Of a DNA stretch of 64,000 nucleotides, positions 15,634 to 24,935 are shown piece by piece. Position 1 is the stretch's first letter. Every line of letters starts with the position of its first letter. The notes beneath the pieces were generated by a model, which saw only the letters and a program-made list of their open reading frames with translations, was not told the origin of the DNA and did not search any database. The position numbers were made by a program, and so were the translations under genes. This DNA comes from Streptomyces scabiei 87.22 (GTDB taxonomy: Bacteria > Actinomycetota > Actinomycetes > Streptomycetales > Streptomycetaceae), in NCBI RefSeq assembly GCF_000091305.1, contig NC_013929.1, positions 7,006,001-7,070,000 on the forward strand. The letters are read 5' to 3'.

Positions 15634-17429
15634 AGCTTCCCCGCGATGTCCATCGCGGCCACGTACCCGAACGTCATGGCGGGCCCGATCGTCGACCCCG
15701 CGCCCGCGTAACTGCGGCCCATCACGGCGGCGCTGGCGTTGCCCGCCGCGTACAGCCCGGCGATCACCGAGCCGTTCGGGCGCAGCACGCGGGCCCGGGC
15801 GTCGGTGAGGAGGCCGCCCTTGGTACCGAGATCGCCCGGCACGATGCGCAGGGCGTAGTAGGGCGGCAGCCACAGGGGCGCCAGACAGGAGTTCGGGCGT
15901 ACGGACGGGTCCGTGTAGTAGTGGTCGTACGCGCTGTCGCCCCGCCCGAAGTCCGGGTCGTCCCCGTGCCGGGCAAGGGAGTTGAAGCGGTCGACGGTGG
16001 AACGCAGGGCGGCGGCGGGGACACCGATCGCGCCGGCCAGCGCGTCGATCGTCCACGCCTTGTGAGCGGCCCCGGCGTCGTACCACTCGTCCGGGAACGG
16101 GAAGGTCGGCAGGATGTCCTTGAACAGGTACCGGTTGCGGTAGTTCTGGTCGACGATCAGCCAGGCCGGGATGTGCGAGGCGGACGAGGTGTCCTTCTCG
16201 TACATGGTGTGGACGACATCGCTGTACGGCCCCGCCTCGTTGACGAACCGTGCCCCGGCCCCGTTGACCAGCAGCCCACCGGGCAGGGTGCGTTCGGCGA
16301 GACAGAACCATGCCTGGCCCGGGGTGTCGATGGCGGGCCCCCACCAGGCGTCGTCCATGAGCGCGAGATCGGCACCGGCCCGCTGCCCGGCCCGGATCCC
16401 GTCCCCGGTGTTCTCCTTCGCGCCCACCGTCCACCGCGTCCCCACGGGCTGCTCCTGGTACTGCGCCCGCATGGCCGCGTTGTGCTCGAAGCCGCCGGAG
16501 CCGACGATGACGCCGCGCCGGGCACGGACGAGTCCGGGGGAGCCGTTCCGGCTGACGACCACACCGGTCACGGCCCCGTTCTCCGTGTGCAGTTCGGTCA
16601 GCGGGGTGTTGAGCCACACCGGGACGTCGGCGCGGAGCAGCCCGGTCCGCAGCCCGCCCGCCAGCGCCTGCCCCATGGTGAGCGGCTTCTGTCCGAGCAG
16701 CGCGGCCTTCGTGCCCCGCGCGAGGCACTCGGTGGCGACGGCCAGCCCCTTCGCGCTCACCGTGGTCAGCGCGAGCCACTTGTAGTCGGCGCTGAACACC
16801 ACCATCCCGGCCGGCGTCGCCAGATACGCGGGATTCAGCCGGGCCAGCTCCTCGCCCAGCAGGTTCCCGTCGAACTGGTCCGGCTCGATGGACCGTCCGT
16901 TCGGCAACCCGCCCGGCAGCTCCGGGTAGTAGTCGCTGTACCCCTCCATCCACCGGAACCGGAGCGGGCTGTTGGCCATGACGAACGACAGCATGGCGGG
17001 CCCGTGGTCGAGGAACGCCTTCTGCCGGTCGGCGGGGACCTCGTCCCCGACCACGGCCGCGAGGTACTGGGCCGCCTTGGCCGGCGTGTCCGGCACCCCG
17101 GCGGCCTTGATCACACTGTTGTTGGGCAGCCAGATCCCGGCCCCCGAGCGCGCCGCCGACCCCCCGAAGGTCGGCGCCTTCTCCACGACGACACAACTCA
17201 GGCCCTGCTTGGCGGCCGTGAGCGCGGCGGTCATCCCGGCCGCCCCGGAGCCGACGACGACCACGTCGTAGGTGCCGAGCAGGGGAGGGGCGGCTGCGAC
17301 GGCCGGACTCCCCACGGCCCCGCCGGCCGCGACGGCGATCCCCGCCCCCGCCGCCGTGCCGAGCACCCGCCGCCGACTGGGGCCGGCCTCCGCCCCCGTA
17401 CGTCTCCCGGGATCCGCGCTCTTGGACAT
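15630..17429 (-). CDS. Tat-exported FAD-binding dehydrogenase (KstD/fumarate reductase-like)
   Basis: 599 residues. A twin-arginine signal (SRRRVLGTAAGAG, residues 18-30) precedes an alanine-rich hydrophobic stretch. The mature protein opens with the FAD dinucleotide motif DVVVVGSGAAGMTAALTA and ends with SYAGAGSTIGPAMTFGY, the C-terminal FAD loop of 3-ketosteroid delta-1-dehydrogenases and related flavoproteins. Family enzymes oxidise ring carbons or reduce fumarate-like substrates. Cytoplasmic KstD has no Tat signal, so a secreted flavoprotein acting outside the membrane is more likely. It is monocistronic, convergent with the GNAT gene, with a dyad upstream of its start that could be an operator. 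Confidence 0.88.
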   Translation of the reverse strand: MSKSADPGRRTGAEAGPSRRRVLGTAAGAGIAVAAGGAVGSPAVAAAPPLLGTYDVVVVGSGAAGMTAALTAAKQGLSCVVVEKAPTFGGSAARSGAGIWLPNNSVIKAAGVPDTPAKAAQYLAAVVGDEVPADRQKAFLDHGPAMLSFVMANSPLRFRWMEGYSDYYPELPGGLPNGRSIEPDQFDGNLLGEELARLNPAYLATPAGMVVFSADYKWLALTTVSAKGLAVATECLARGTKAALLGQKPLTMGQALAGGLRTGLLRADVPVWLNTPLTELHTENGAVTGVVVSRNGSPGLVRARRGVIVGSGGFEHNAAMRAQYQEQPVGTRWTVGAKENTGDGIRAGQRAGADLALMDDAWWGPAIDTPGQAWFCLAERTLPGGLLVNGAGARFVNEAGPYSDVVHTMYEKDTSSASHIPAWLIVDQNYRNRYLFKDILPTFPFPDEWYDAGAAHKAWTIDALAGAIGVPAAALRSTVDRFNSLARHGDDPDFGRGDSAYDHYYTDPSVRPNSCLAPLWLPPYYALRIVPGDLGTKGGLLTDARARVLRPNGSVIAGLYAAGNASAAVMGRSYAGAGSTIGPAMTFGYVAAMDIAGKL

Positions 17430-17517
17430 GCCGACGCTCCAGCCTCACGAAGGGACGGTGGCCGTGCCGCCCCGGAGGCGACGGTTCCGTGCGCCCCGGG
17501 CGGTGTGCGGAGCCTCG

Positions 17518-17575
17518 AATCTGACGGGAAGGGGTGGTGAAGTCAAGAGTTTTACTGACGCATCATCAGATGCGT
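17518..17575 (-). promoter_or_regulatory. Candidate promoter and operator of the flavin dehydrogenase
   Basis: On the minus strand TTGACT (17546-17541) and CAGATT (17523-17518) sit 17 bases apart like -35 and -10 boxes. Just upstream is a perfect inverted repeat ACGCATC-ATCA-GATGCGT (17558-17575), a likely regulator site. Confidence 0.45.
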
Positions 17576-17681
17576 TTGCTTAGGCCCCATTTGACCTGCA
17601 TATTCGTTTCGCGGGGTAGGCGCGCGGGAAATCTTCCGGCAGCGTGGTCCCGGTCCGTCCGGACCGAGGGAGGGGGACGCT

Positions 17682-18584
17682 GTGCATGACCTCGTACGGA
17701 CGCCGGACCATGTCCGGACGGCCGACGGGCGGCGGTTGCGGATCGAGTGCGCGGGGGATCCGGACGGACGGCCGGTGTTCCTGCTGCACGGGATGCCGGG
17801 GAGCAGGGTGGGTCCCAGGCCCCGGTCCATCTTCCTCTACCACCGCGGCGCCCGGCTGATCAGTTACGACCGCCCCGGGTACGGCGGATCGGACCGGAGG
17901 CAGGGCCGGCGGGTCGCGGACGCCGTGGCGGACGTCGAGGTGGTCGCCGACGCCCTGGGACTGGACCGCTTCGCGGTCGTCGGCCGGTCCGGCGGGGCAC
18001 CGCACGCGCTGGCCTGCGCCGCCCTGCTGCCGCACCGGGTGACCAGGGCGGCGGCGCTGGTGACCCTCGCGCCCCAGGACGCGGAGGGACTCGACTGGTT
18101 CGCGGGCATGGCCCCGCACAACGTCCGCGAGTTCCGTTCCGTGCTCACCGACCCCCGCGCCTTCGTGGCCCAGCTCATCCCCCGGTCGGCCGCCATCCGG
18201 TCCGACCCCGCCCGCCTGCTCGACGAACTGCGCGGCGACCTCACGGACGAGGACCGGGCGATCGTCTCGGACGACGGCATCCGGTCGATGCTGCTGCGCA
18301 ACTACCACGAGGCGCTGCGGACCTCTCCGTACGGCTGGATCGACGACGCGCTCGCGCTGACCGGCCCCTGGGGGTTCGACCCGGCGGAGATCAAGGTGCC
18401 CGTCCTGCTCTGGCACGCCGGCAAGGACGTCTTCACCCCCTCCGCCCACTCCTCCTGGCTCGCCGACCGCATCCCCGGCGCGCTCACCGTCTACGAACCG
18501 GCCGCCGCCCACTTCGCCGCGATCCGGGCTCTGCCGGACGTGTTGAGCTGGCTCCTTGTCGCCACGGAGCCTGCGGCGGCTTGA
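17682..18584 (+). CDS. Alpha/beta hydrolase
   Basis: 300 residues of the alpha/beta hydrolase fold. The oxyanion region is FLLHGMPGSR, the nucleophile elbow is GRSGGAP with Ser103, the acid is in WHAGKDVFTP and the catalytic His in AAAHFAAIR close to the C terminus, so the triad looks complete. It could be an esterase, lactonase or haloalkane-type hydrolase; specificity is not visible. The GTG at 17682 follows GGGAGGGGGA at correct spacing. It stands alone between the divergent flavin dehydrogenase and a palindromic repeat element that separates it from the convergent fxsT gene. Confidence 0.9.
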   Translation: MHDLVRTPDHVRTADGRRLRIECAGDPDGRPVFLLHGMPGSRVGPRPRSIFLYHRGARLISYDRPGYGGSDRRQGRRVADAVADVEVVADALGLDRFAVVGRSGGAPHALACAALLPHRVTRAAALVTLAPQDAEGLDWFAGMAPHNVREFRSVLTDPRAFVAQLIPRSAAIRSDPARLLDELRGDLTDEDRAIVSDDGIRSMLLRNYHEALRTSPYGWIDDALALTGPWGFDPAEIKVPVLLWHAGKDVFTPSAHSSWLADRIPGALTVYEPAAAHFAAIRALPDVLSWLLVATEPAAA

Positions 18585-18615
18585 GCGGAGGGGTTGTTCT
18601 TTTGGCCGCGGGTCC

Positions 18616-18760
18616 GGTGGGGGTTGGTCGCGCCCACGCGGCGGAGCCGCATATCGACACAGCCCCGCGCCCCTTGAAGGCAGGGGGCGCGCCCGGAGCT
18701 TTCAAGGGGCGCGGGGAACCGCGCGACCAGCCACGACGGACCCGCACCCGCCGGCGTATC
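18616..18760. repeat. Palindromic intergenic repeat, copy 1
   Basis: Between convergent genes. CCCCGCGCCCCTTGAA (18663-18678) pairs with TTCAAGGGGCGCGGGG (18701-18716), flanked by GGTCGCGC-like and CGCGACCAGCC arms that recur at 31227, 52984 and 57192. It may also terminate transcription from both sides. Confidence 0.75.
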
Positions 18761-18786
18761 GGTACCCCCACCCGCTCACGTGCCCC

Positions 18787-21700
18787 TCACACCGCCAGCG
18801 GCTCCAGGTCCCGGTACACCCGCCGCCGCTGCCCCACCAGGCGGGTGATCCCGTTGCCCTCGCCCAGCTTCTGACCGAGCCGGCGCAGCTCGGAGAGGGT
18901 CGCCTCGCGCAGGCGCTGAGCCTCCTCCTCCCGGCCCAGGGAGCGCAGTGTCAGCGCGGAGTTGCTGACGACGGCGAGCGTCTCGGGATGCTGGGGACCG
19001 AGGACGGACCGCAGGACGTTGCGGGCCGGCTCCTCCAGGGCCCACGCCTCCTCCGGCCGTCCCTTCTCCGCCAGCACGTTGGCGTGGTTGGCGCGGGCGA
19101 ACAGGGTGTGGGGGTGCTCGTCGCCCAGGGTCGCCGCCATACGTTCCGTCACCTGCTGGAACACCTCCTCGGCCTCCTCGGAGTCACCGCAGGCCCACAG
19201 ATAGATGCCGAGGTTGTTGAGCGCGGCCTGGGTGTACGGGTGCTCCCTGCCCGGCACCTTCACATAGTGCTCCAGCACACTCCTGACGGTCTCCCGCGCC
19301 CGGTCGGGCTCGTCGGCGGCGTACAGGTCGGCCGCCAGGTTCAGCTCGCAGGCGAGCGAGTCGGGGATCGGCTCGGGGAACTTGTCCCTGGTGTACTGCG
19401 TCCGGTACTGCGTCAGCGTCGCCCGGGTCAGCCGGTGCGCGTCCACGAACTGGCCCGCCCGCCGCAGCGACACGGCGAGCGACTTGGCACAGCTGAGCGT
19501 GCCGGGGAAGTCCTTGCCGAGAATCCGCTTGTGGGTCTCGTACGCCTCGGACAGCACCGCCACCGAGTCGGTGTACCGGCCGACCTCCCGCAGATCGCGG
19601 CCGAGCCCCTGGGCCGAGATCAGCGTGTAGGGGTGGTCGGGACCGAGGACCTCCCGGCGGCGGGTGTAGGTGTCCTGGTCGACGTCGCGGGCCTCGTCGT
19701 AGTGACCGACCATGCGCAGGGCGAGCGCGAGGTTGTTCGCGGCGTTGAGCGTCCGGCCGTGCGACTCGTGGAAGATCTGGCTGAATCCCTGATGGGCCTC
19801 GCGGGCCAGCTTCACGGCCTTCGTGTACTCGCCCAGGGCGGCGAGGTCGCTGGCGAGGCTGGAGGTGGTGACGTAGGTGTGCGGATGGGTGGGGCCGAGC
19901 ACCCTCAGCTGCCGGTCGCGCACCTCCTCGTCGATGTCGCGGGCCTCCACGAACCGTCCCTGCGTCCGCAGCACGTTGGCGAGCTGCCCGTGCAGGTACA
20001 TGTACTGCATGTCCTCCTCGCCGAGCGTCTCCTTCCAGTACCCCAGCAGATCCTCGGCCAGCTTCCGCGCACCGGGGAAGTCGCCGCGCTTCCACAGGTA
20101 ACGGACCCGGTCGATGAGCAGCCTGCGCGGCTCGACCTCGTGGCAGTCGCGCAGCTCCGAGGCGTTCAGGTGCGGCCAGATGATGGCGAACCGGGGCCAG
20201 GTCTCGGCGTCGTCGATGGGCTCGTCCCCGGGCGGACGCGCACCGACGAGCATCGTGTGGACCACGTGCCGGGCCCGCCGCTGTTCCTCCTCGTCGAGCC
20301 GGGAGCGGATCACGGCCTGCACCAGCCGATGGACCTGGATGCTGGTGCTGGCCTGGTCGACCTTGGCCAGGGCGAAGCGGCCGATCTCCCGGATGACCCG
20401 GCCCAGCATCAGGCTCTCCTGGAGGCTCGGGTCGACCTTCTTCAGCTCGTCGAGCATCTCCCGGCTGTAGAGCAGGTGGGAGGAGATCGGCTCGGGGGCC
20501 ATGAAGGCGCACAGCTGGAGCAGCCGCACCGAGGCGGGGGAGCGTTCCCGCAGCCGGGCGATGGAGATGTTCCAGGTCGCCGCCACGGTCTCGGGATAGT
20601 CGGGGGGCTGGTTGAGATCGAGGACACCGGTGGTCTGTTCGTTCAGCTGCCGCAGATACTCCTCGATGGGCGTGGCGGTCTCGGCGAGCCAGGCCCCCGC
20701 CTGTTCCACGGCCAGCGGCAGGTCGCCGACCGCCTCCGCCACACGGTCGGCCTCCTCGGCGCTCAGCCCGGGTGCGCGCCGGGAGAGGTGTTCGACGCTG
20801 TCGGGCCGCGGGAAGACGTCGACGGGCAGCGAGGCGCCCCGCTGCTCCCAGGTCTGGTTGCGGGAGGTGACGAGGATGTGCCCGCCGCCGCCCTGCGGGA
20901 AGAACCGGGTCAGTTCCTCGGGGCTGTCGGCGTTGTCGAAGACCAGGATCCAGCGCTTGGTCGGCACGCCCTCGGCGAGCATCCGTACCGTCTCCTGGCT
21001 GACCAGCGTCATGTCGTCGCCGCCGGGCGCGTGGATCCGGGCCCCGAGTTCGGCGAGGGCGGAGGTGACGCCGTCGCCGTGCTCGGCGGAGATCCACCAC
21101 ACCAGGTCGTAGTCGGCCATGAAGCGGTGCACGTACTCCAGCGCGACCTGTGTCTTGCCGACGCCGCCGAGGCCGAACAGTGTCTTGGGCTGACTCCCCA
21201 CGGCCGACACCCCGCTCCGCAACTGCTCGCGCAGCTCGTCGAGGATACGGCTGCGGCCGGTGAAGGTGGCGTTGCGCTGCGGGGCGTTCCACACGGCGGG
21301 GGCGCTCCCCGGGAAGCGGGGATCCACGGCGCCGAGGTCGTCGGGCCGCTCCGGCAGCTTCAGCGCGCCGAGCAGGGCGGAGACGCACTGGGCGGCGTCG
21401 AACCGGTACAGGTCCACCGGTTCGTGGTCGACGTACACGTCGGGCAGGCGGACCTCGTCCACGCGCAGCGGCACCATGGTGGCACGCGGCACCGCCAGGG
21501 CGGTGTCGGCCAGGGAGCGCCAGACCGCCGGTGCGTGCCGGGACTTCTGGAAGGCGTGGGACAGCAGCAGGAGGGCGCGCGAGGTGGGGTCCAGGCGCTC
21601 CGGCGGCCCGGTGGACACGTCGTGCAGGGTGACGTTGCAGCCGGTCTGTCTGAGGACGGCCTCGACCCAGTCCGCCCACATCCGGTTCTCCGCCGCGTAC

Positions 21701-22737
21701 ACGAGGACGATGTCCGTCATCGGCTGCCGTCGGGTGAACGCCTCCAGACAGCGCTGCCGCACCGGTTCGGGCACCGGCGGCAGCGCGGTGACCTCGCCGT
21801 CGGAGATCACCTTCGTCAGCCGTTCGAAGGCGGACAGCAGGGAGTTGGCGATGTTGCTCTTGTCGCCGACGGTCGCGAGCGTCTCCTCGTACGCGTAGAA
21901 CGGGACGTAGGGGATCTCCATCGCGCCCCAGTAGGCGTCCTGCTGTTCGGAGCCGAGTGCCTCGCCGTCCGAGCCTCGCGGCAGGCCCTCGAACCGCAGC
22001 CGGGCCAGGGCCCGGCCCGCGTCGACCTTCCTCTTCTCGCCCTCGTCGATCCGCATCAGCACCGGCAGCACCCTGATCCGCCGCTTGTGCTGGCCGCCCT
22101 CGACGCTGCGGGCCACCGCAGCGGCCCCGTCGAGGGACTGACCGCTGAGGGTGAAGCAGTCGACGAGCACGTCGGGCATCTGGATGGTGCAGATGTCCGC
22201 ACTGTCCGACAGCCCCGTGCGGCTGTCGATGAGGACGTAGTCGTAGGCCGCCTTCATGTCCTCGCGCAGGGCGTCCAGGAACTGGCCGCCGCCGAGCCGT
22301 TCGTAGAAGTTGTCCCACTCGAACGACGACACGGTCGCCGAGTACTCCCGGTTGCGCCGGCCGGCCGACAGGAAGTCGAGCGAGCCGCCCTCGGGGAAGG
22401 ACAGCCCGAGCCGCTCGGGGCCGAGGGACACGGCGTGCTGCTCGACGCGGGCGAACTCCCGGTGCCAGGGGCCGGTGCGCGGTCCGCCGGTGGTCGCGGC
22501 CCAGCAGTACTCGGTGATCATGTCGAGGACGCCGGTGGTGGAGGCCAGCACGCTCTGGTCGAGGAAGGGCTGGAAGAAGCGGTCGAGACCCGGTGCCTCC
22601 AGGTCCCAGTCGACGGCGAGCACCCGCTTGCCGTTGGCGGCCAGGATCCAGGCCGTGTTGGCCAGGGCCATCGTGCGGCCCGTACCCCCCTTGTACGAGT
22701 AGAAGGTGATGATGCGTCCGTCCTTACGGGCCGTCAT
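18787..22737 (-). CDS. fxsT: FxSxx-COOH system protein FxsT (ParA-like, TIR-like, NB-ARC, TPR)
   Basis: 1316 residues. Residues 8-330 are a MinD/ParA-like P-loop ATPase with FYSYKGGTGRTMALAN. Residues about 339-465 (MTDIVLVYAAENRMWADW onward) resemble a TIR-type domain. An NB-ARC ATPase follows with P-loop FGLGGVGKTQVAL near 520. From about 880 to the end are repeated TPR units of about 42 residues (for example LRTQGRFVEARDIDEEV). This is the standard FxsT architecture, and the STAND layout suggests a sensor that assembles on ligand binding. ATG at 22737 chosen because the protein begins just before the ATPase motif and overlaps the fxsC stop (ATGA). Last gene of the fxs operon. Its biological output is unknown. 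Confidence 0.9.
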   Translation of the reverse strand: MTARKDGRIITFYSYKGGTGRTMALANTAWILAANGKRVLAVDWDLEAPGLDRFFQPFLDQSVLASTTGVLDMITEYCWAATTGGPRTGPWHREFARVEQHAVSLGPERLGLSFPEGGSLDFLSAGRRNREYSATVSSFEWDNFYERLGGGQFLDALREDMKAAYDYVLIDSRTGLSDSADICTIQMPDVLVDCFTLSGQSLDGAAAVARSVEGGQHKRRIRVLPVLMRIDEGEKRKVDAGRALARLRFEGLPRGSDGEALGSEQQDAYWGAMEIPYVPFYAYEETLATVGDKSNIANSLLSAFERLTKVISDGEVTALPPVPEPVRQRCLEAFTRRQPMTDIVLVYAAENRMWADWVEAVLRQTGCNVTLHDVSTGPPERLDPTSRALLLLSHAFQKSRHAPAVWRSLADTALAVPRATMVPLRVDEVRLPDVYVDHEPVDLYRFDAAQCVSALLGALKLPERPDDLGAVDPRFPGSAPAVWNAPQRNATFTGRSRILDELREQLRSGVSAVGSQPKTLFGLGGVGKTQVALEYVHRFMADYDLVWWISAEHGDGVTSALAELGARIHAPGGDDMTLVSQETVRMLAEGVPTKRWILVFDNADSPEELTRFFPQGGGGHILVTSRNQTWEQRGASLPVDVFPRPDSVEHLSRRAPGLSAEEADRVAEAVGDLPLAVEQAGAWLAETATPIEEYLRQLNEQTTGVLDLNQPPDYPETVAATWNISIARLRERSPASVRLLQLCAFMAPEPISSHLLYSREMLDELKKVDPSLQESLMLGRVIREIGRFALAKVDQASTSIQVHRLVQAVIRSRLDEEEQRRARHVVHTMLVGARPPGDEPIDDAETWPRFAIIWPHLNASELRDCHEVEPRRLLIDRVRYLWKRGDFPGARKLAEDLLGYWKETLGEEDMQYMYLHGQLANVLRTQGRFVEARDIDEEVRDRQLRVLGPTHPHTYVTTSSLASDLAALGEYTKAVKLAREAHQGFSQIFHESHGRTLNAANNLALALRMVGHYDEARDVDQDTYTRRREVLGPDHPYTLISAQGLGRDLREVGRYTDSVAVLSEAYETHKRILGKDFPGTLSCAKSLAVSLRRAGQFVDAHRLTRATLTQYRTQYTRDKFPEPIPDSLACELNLAADLYAADEPDRARETVRSVLEHYVKVPGREHPYTQAALNNLGIYLWACGDSEEAEEVFQQVTERMAATLGDEHPHTLFARANHANVLAEKGRPEEAWALEEPARNVLRSVLGPQHPETLAVVSNSALTLRSLGREEEAQRLREATLSELRRLGQKLGEGNGITRLVGQRRRVYRDLEPLAV

Positions 22738-24065
22738 GCTTCTCCTCCGTGGTCGGAATCCGCATCGGGGTGGGCCGGATCGGCGAGGCTCAGCCGGGGC
22801 CTCGGTGTCACCGGGCCGGGGGGCGGGTGGGCCTCGGCGTGTCTGAGGAACTGCCGGGTCGCCTGGGCCACGACCACCGGCAGGATCTCGGTGAACTGCT
22901 TGAGTGTCGGTACGCCGTTGACCGCCGCCCAGCACTTGGCCCGCCGGCCTCGCTCCAGGATCACCGGCAGCGTGTCCTCCAGTTGCTCCCGCAGCCGCTC
23001 GCCCTGTTCGCCGCGGCACTGGAGGTCGAGACGGTTCCAGGGAACGATCGCGCCGACCCAGGGGTGGGCGGCCGAGTCGAACGTCTTGAGCCGGTGGCGC
23101 CGTTCCCGGTCGAGCAGCGCCCAGCGGTCGAGCAGGAGGATCCCCGGATGGGGCTCGGGCTGCTGCCCGGTCCCGTCGGCCTCGGGCTCGGCCGTGGTGA
23201 GGACGTCGGTGCCGGGGTCCGGAAGGTCGAAGTCCGACACGGTGATCCGGTAGTCGAGCGACCGGATCAGCTCCTCGGCCAGCGCGGAGAGCGGGCGCCG
23301 GGACTCGCTGTGGTACGGGTTCCACTCCGTGGCGTCCTCGCCGTACGGAACGGCGTCCCGGCCCTCCGGCACCGAACCCCGGCTGGGCGCCACCACGGTG
23401 AGGTGGATACGGCGCGGCCCCTCGCCGTGCGGCCGGAACGCGCTGTGTGTCGACTCGTAGGGCCGGGGCCGGCTCGACGGCAGCGGCGTGTTCTCGGCGA
23501 CCTGCACGATCCGCTGGGCGAGACCGAACACGATCTCCTCGTACTCGTCCCGTAACCGCTTGAGCTTGATCAGCCCGTAGATGCCGTACGACGCGTAGCG
23601 CTCACCGAACTTGGAGCGCTCGACCTGGATCTGTCGCACCGACTCGGGGAGGTTCTCCAGGTCCATGCTCGTCCACAGGACCGGGACGATGGCCGGGATG
23701 TCGCCGAGGCCCGCGTTGCGGGCCTCGCGGATGCGCTCGTCGAAGGCGAACCACTCGCGCCCGCAGTTGTCGCTGGCGAAATAGCGCGGTGAGTACAACG
23801 GGACGAACACCCGGCAGTGCGCGAGATTGTCACTGAGCCGGTCCGGCCAGCCCTCTCCGGACCGCATCTCCCGGTCCAGGAATCCCGCGGGCGTCCCCCG
23901 CGGATGAGCGGTGAGGGCGAGGACGTCCGCGCACAGATCCTTGTAGAGCAGATGCACCCAGTGGTCGGGATCGCCGCTGTCGGGACCCGAGGGCGGGGTG
24001 TGCGCGTAACTGAGGAAGAAGTACGGCCGATTGTCCGGAGCCCGCCCCCGCGCAGATGTGTCCAC
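22734..24065 (-). CDS. fxsC: TIR-like protein FxsC
   Basis: 443 residues. Residues 14-150 form a TIR-like domain: YFFLSYAHT at the start, FLDREMRSGEGWPDRL in the middle, and YFASDNCGREWFAF, where Glu104 in C-G-R-E is at the position of the catalytic glutamate of TIR NADases. The C-terminal half (residues about 215-440) contains a second conserved region of unknown fold with the phrases DRWALLDRERRHRL and WVGAIVPWNR. The family is the TIR-like component of FxSxx-COOH loci. GTG start at 24065 follows GAAAGG. Coupled to fxsT by ATGA and 96 bases after the acetyltransferase gene. Whether it degrades NAD is not known. Confidence 0.9.
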   Translation of the reverse strand: MDTSARGRAPDNRPYFFLSYAHTPPSGPDSGDPDHWVHLLYKDLCADVLALTAHPRGTPAGFLDREMRSGEGWPDRLSDNLAHCRVFVPLYSPRYFASDNCGREWFAFDERIREARNAGLGDIPAIVPVLWTSMDLENLPESVRQIQVERSKFGERYASYGIYGLIKLKRLRDEYEEIVFGLAQRIVQVAENTPLPSSRPRPYESTHSAFRPHGEGPRRIHLTVVAPSRGSVPEGRDAVPYGEDATEWNPYHSESRRPLSALAEELIRSLDYRITVSDFDLPDPGTDVLTTAEPEADGTGQQPEPHPGILLLDRWALLDRERRHRLKTFDSAAHPWVGAIVPWNRLDLQCRGEQGERLREQLEDTLPVILERGRRAKCWAAVNGVPTLKQFTEILPVVVAQATRQFLRHAEAHPPPGPVTPRPRLSLADPAHPDADSDHGGEA

Positions 24066-24161
24066 ACGCCCCCGCCTTTCGATGCCTCGTGCCCCCGCCC
24101 AGGCGCCCTCCAGCCGGAACCAACAATGTGCCCGATCAGCACCCCTGGCACATGGCTCGGT

Positions 24162-24935
24162 TCACGTCATTTCAGAGCGATATCCGGACATCAGATGCTG
24201 TGCCGTGTCAACAGCATCGCGCATTCCGAACGCAAACGTCGGTTTTCCCGCGAACTCCCTTTCCGTGAACAAAACATGCGGTAGGCGCGCGCCGATCGTG
24301 CCGAAGTCGCCGTCGTCCAGGGAGAGATCCCGGTACTCGATCCAGTTGCCCTTGTCCTCCACCACGCAGCGGTACGTGCGGGTGGGCGGCGGCGGGGTCA
24401 TCCGGTACTCGGCGAGATGGAAGGCGGTGCACACCTCGAACCCGACCCGCAGCAGCAGGACCTGGGCGTCGGCCCGGTACAGCGCCGCCAGCGGGGACCG
24501 CTCACCGAGGTGGCAGTGCGGATCGTGGTCGTCGAGCAGCTCCTCGGCGCGGCACCCGATCGCGGCGAAGGAGGTCTGCGGGTGCGCGCTGCGCACCGCC
24601 CCGGGGGTGGTGCGCACGCACTCGGCGAGGGCGCCCATGGCGGGGCAGGGAGTGGCGTTCGGCTCGAAGGGTGGCATCGACGCGCGGAACTCGGCCTTCT
24701 CCCGCTCGGTCATCCCCTCGGTACGGCTGAGGTAGGCGGGGGAGGTGTCGGAGTTCTCCGCGGTGAACGCGGGCACGACGAGCGTGCCGTCGGGGCCGAG
24801 CGTGTCCAGCAGGGCGTTGCGTACCTCGGTGGGGCTCCATCCGGTGCCGCGCAAGGACGAGTGGACCATGAGGACACCACCGGGCCGGACCCCGATGTCG
24901 ACGAGCATGTCGCGCAGCCGGGCCGCCTCAGCCAT
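24162..24935 (-). CDS. AAC(3)-family N-acetyltransferase in the fxs operon
   Basis: 257 residues of the aminoglycoside 3-N-acetyltransferase (FabH-unrelated AAC(3)) family. Recognisable parts are VHSSLRGTGW at residues 24-33, HPQTSFAAIG, and FEVCTAFHLAEYR with the active-site His. Despite the name many family members do not confer resistance. Here the start overlaps the fxsB stop by 8 bases, so it is translated with the radical SAM enzyme. A role in acetylating the modified FxsA peptide, or another amine of the pathway, is more likely than antibiotic resistance, but this is inference. Confidence 0.85.
   Translation of the reverse strand: MAEAARLRDMLVDIGVRPGGVLMVHSSLRGTGWSPTEVRNALLDTLGPDGTLVVPAFTAENSDTSPAYLSRTEGMTEREKAEFRASMPPFEPNATPCPAMGALAECVRTTPGAVRSAHPQTSFAAIGCRAEELLDDHDPHCHLGERSPLAALYRADAQVLLLRVGFEVCTAFHLAEYRMTPPPPTRTYRCVVEDKGNWIEYRDLSLDDGDFGTIGARLPHVLFTEREFAGKPTFAFGMRDAVDTAQHLMSGYRSEMT

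Noticed and set aside
18556..23253. 1565-codon open frame on the plus strand opposite fxsT
   Set aside because: The minus strand carries recognisable ATPase, NB-ARC and TPR motifs; the plus-strand translation shows no domain and is a composition artefact.
24162..24935. Aminoglycoside resistance gene
   Set aside because: Family name only. The 8-base overlap with fxsB and lack of an aminoglycoside cluster argue for a role in the Fxs pathway.
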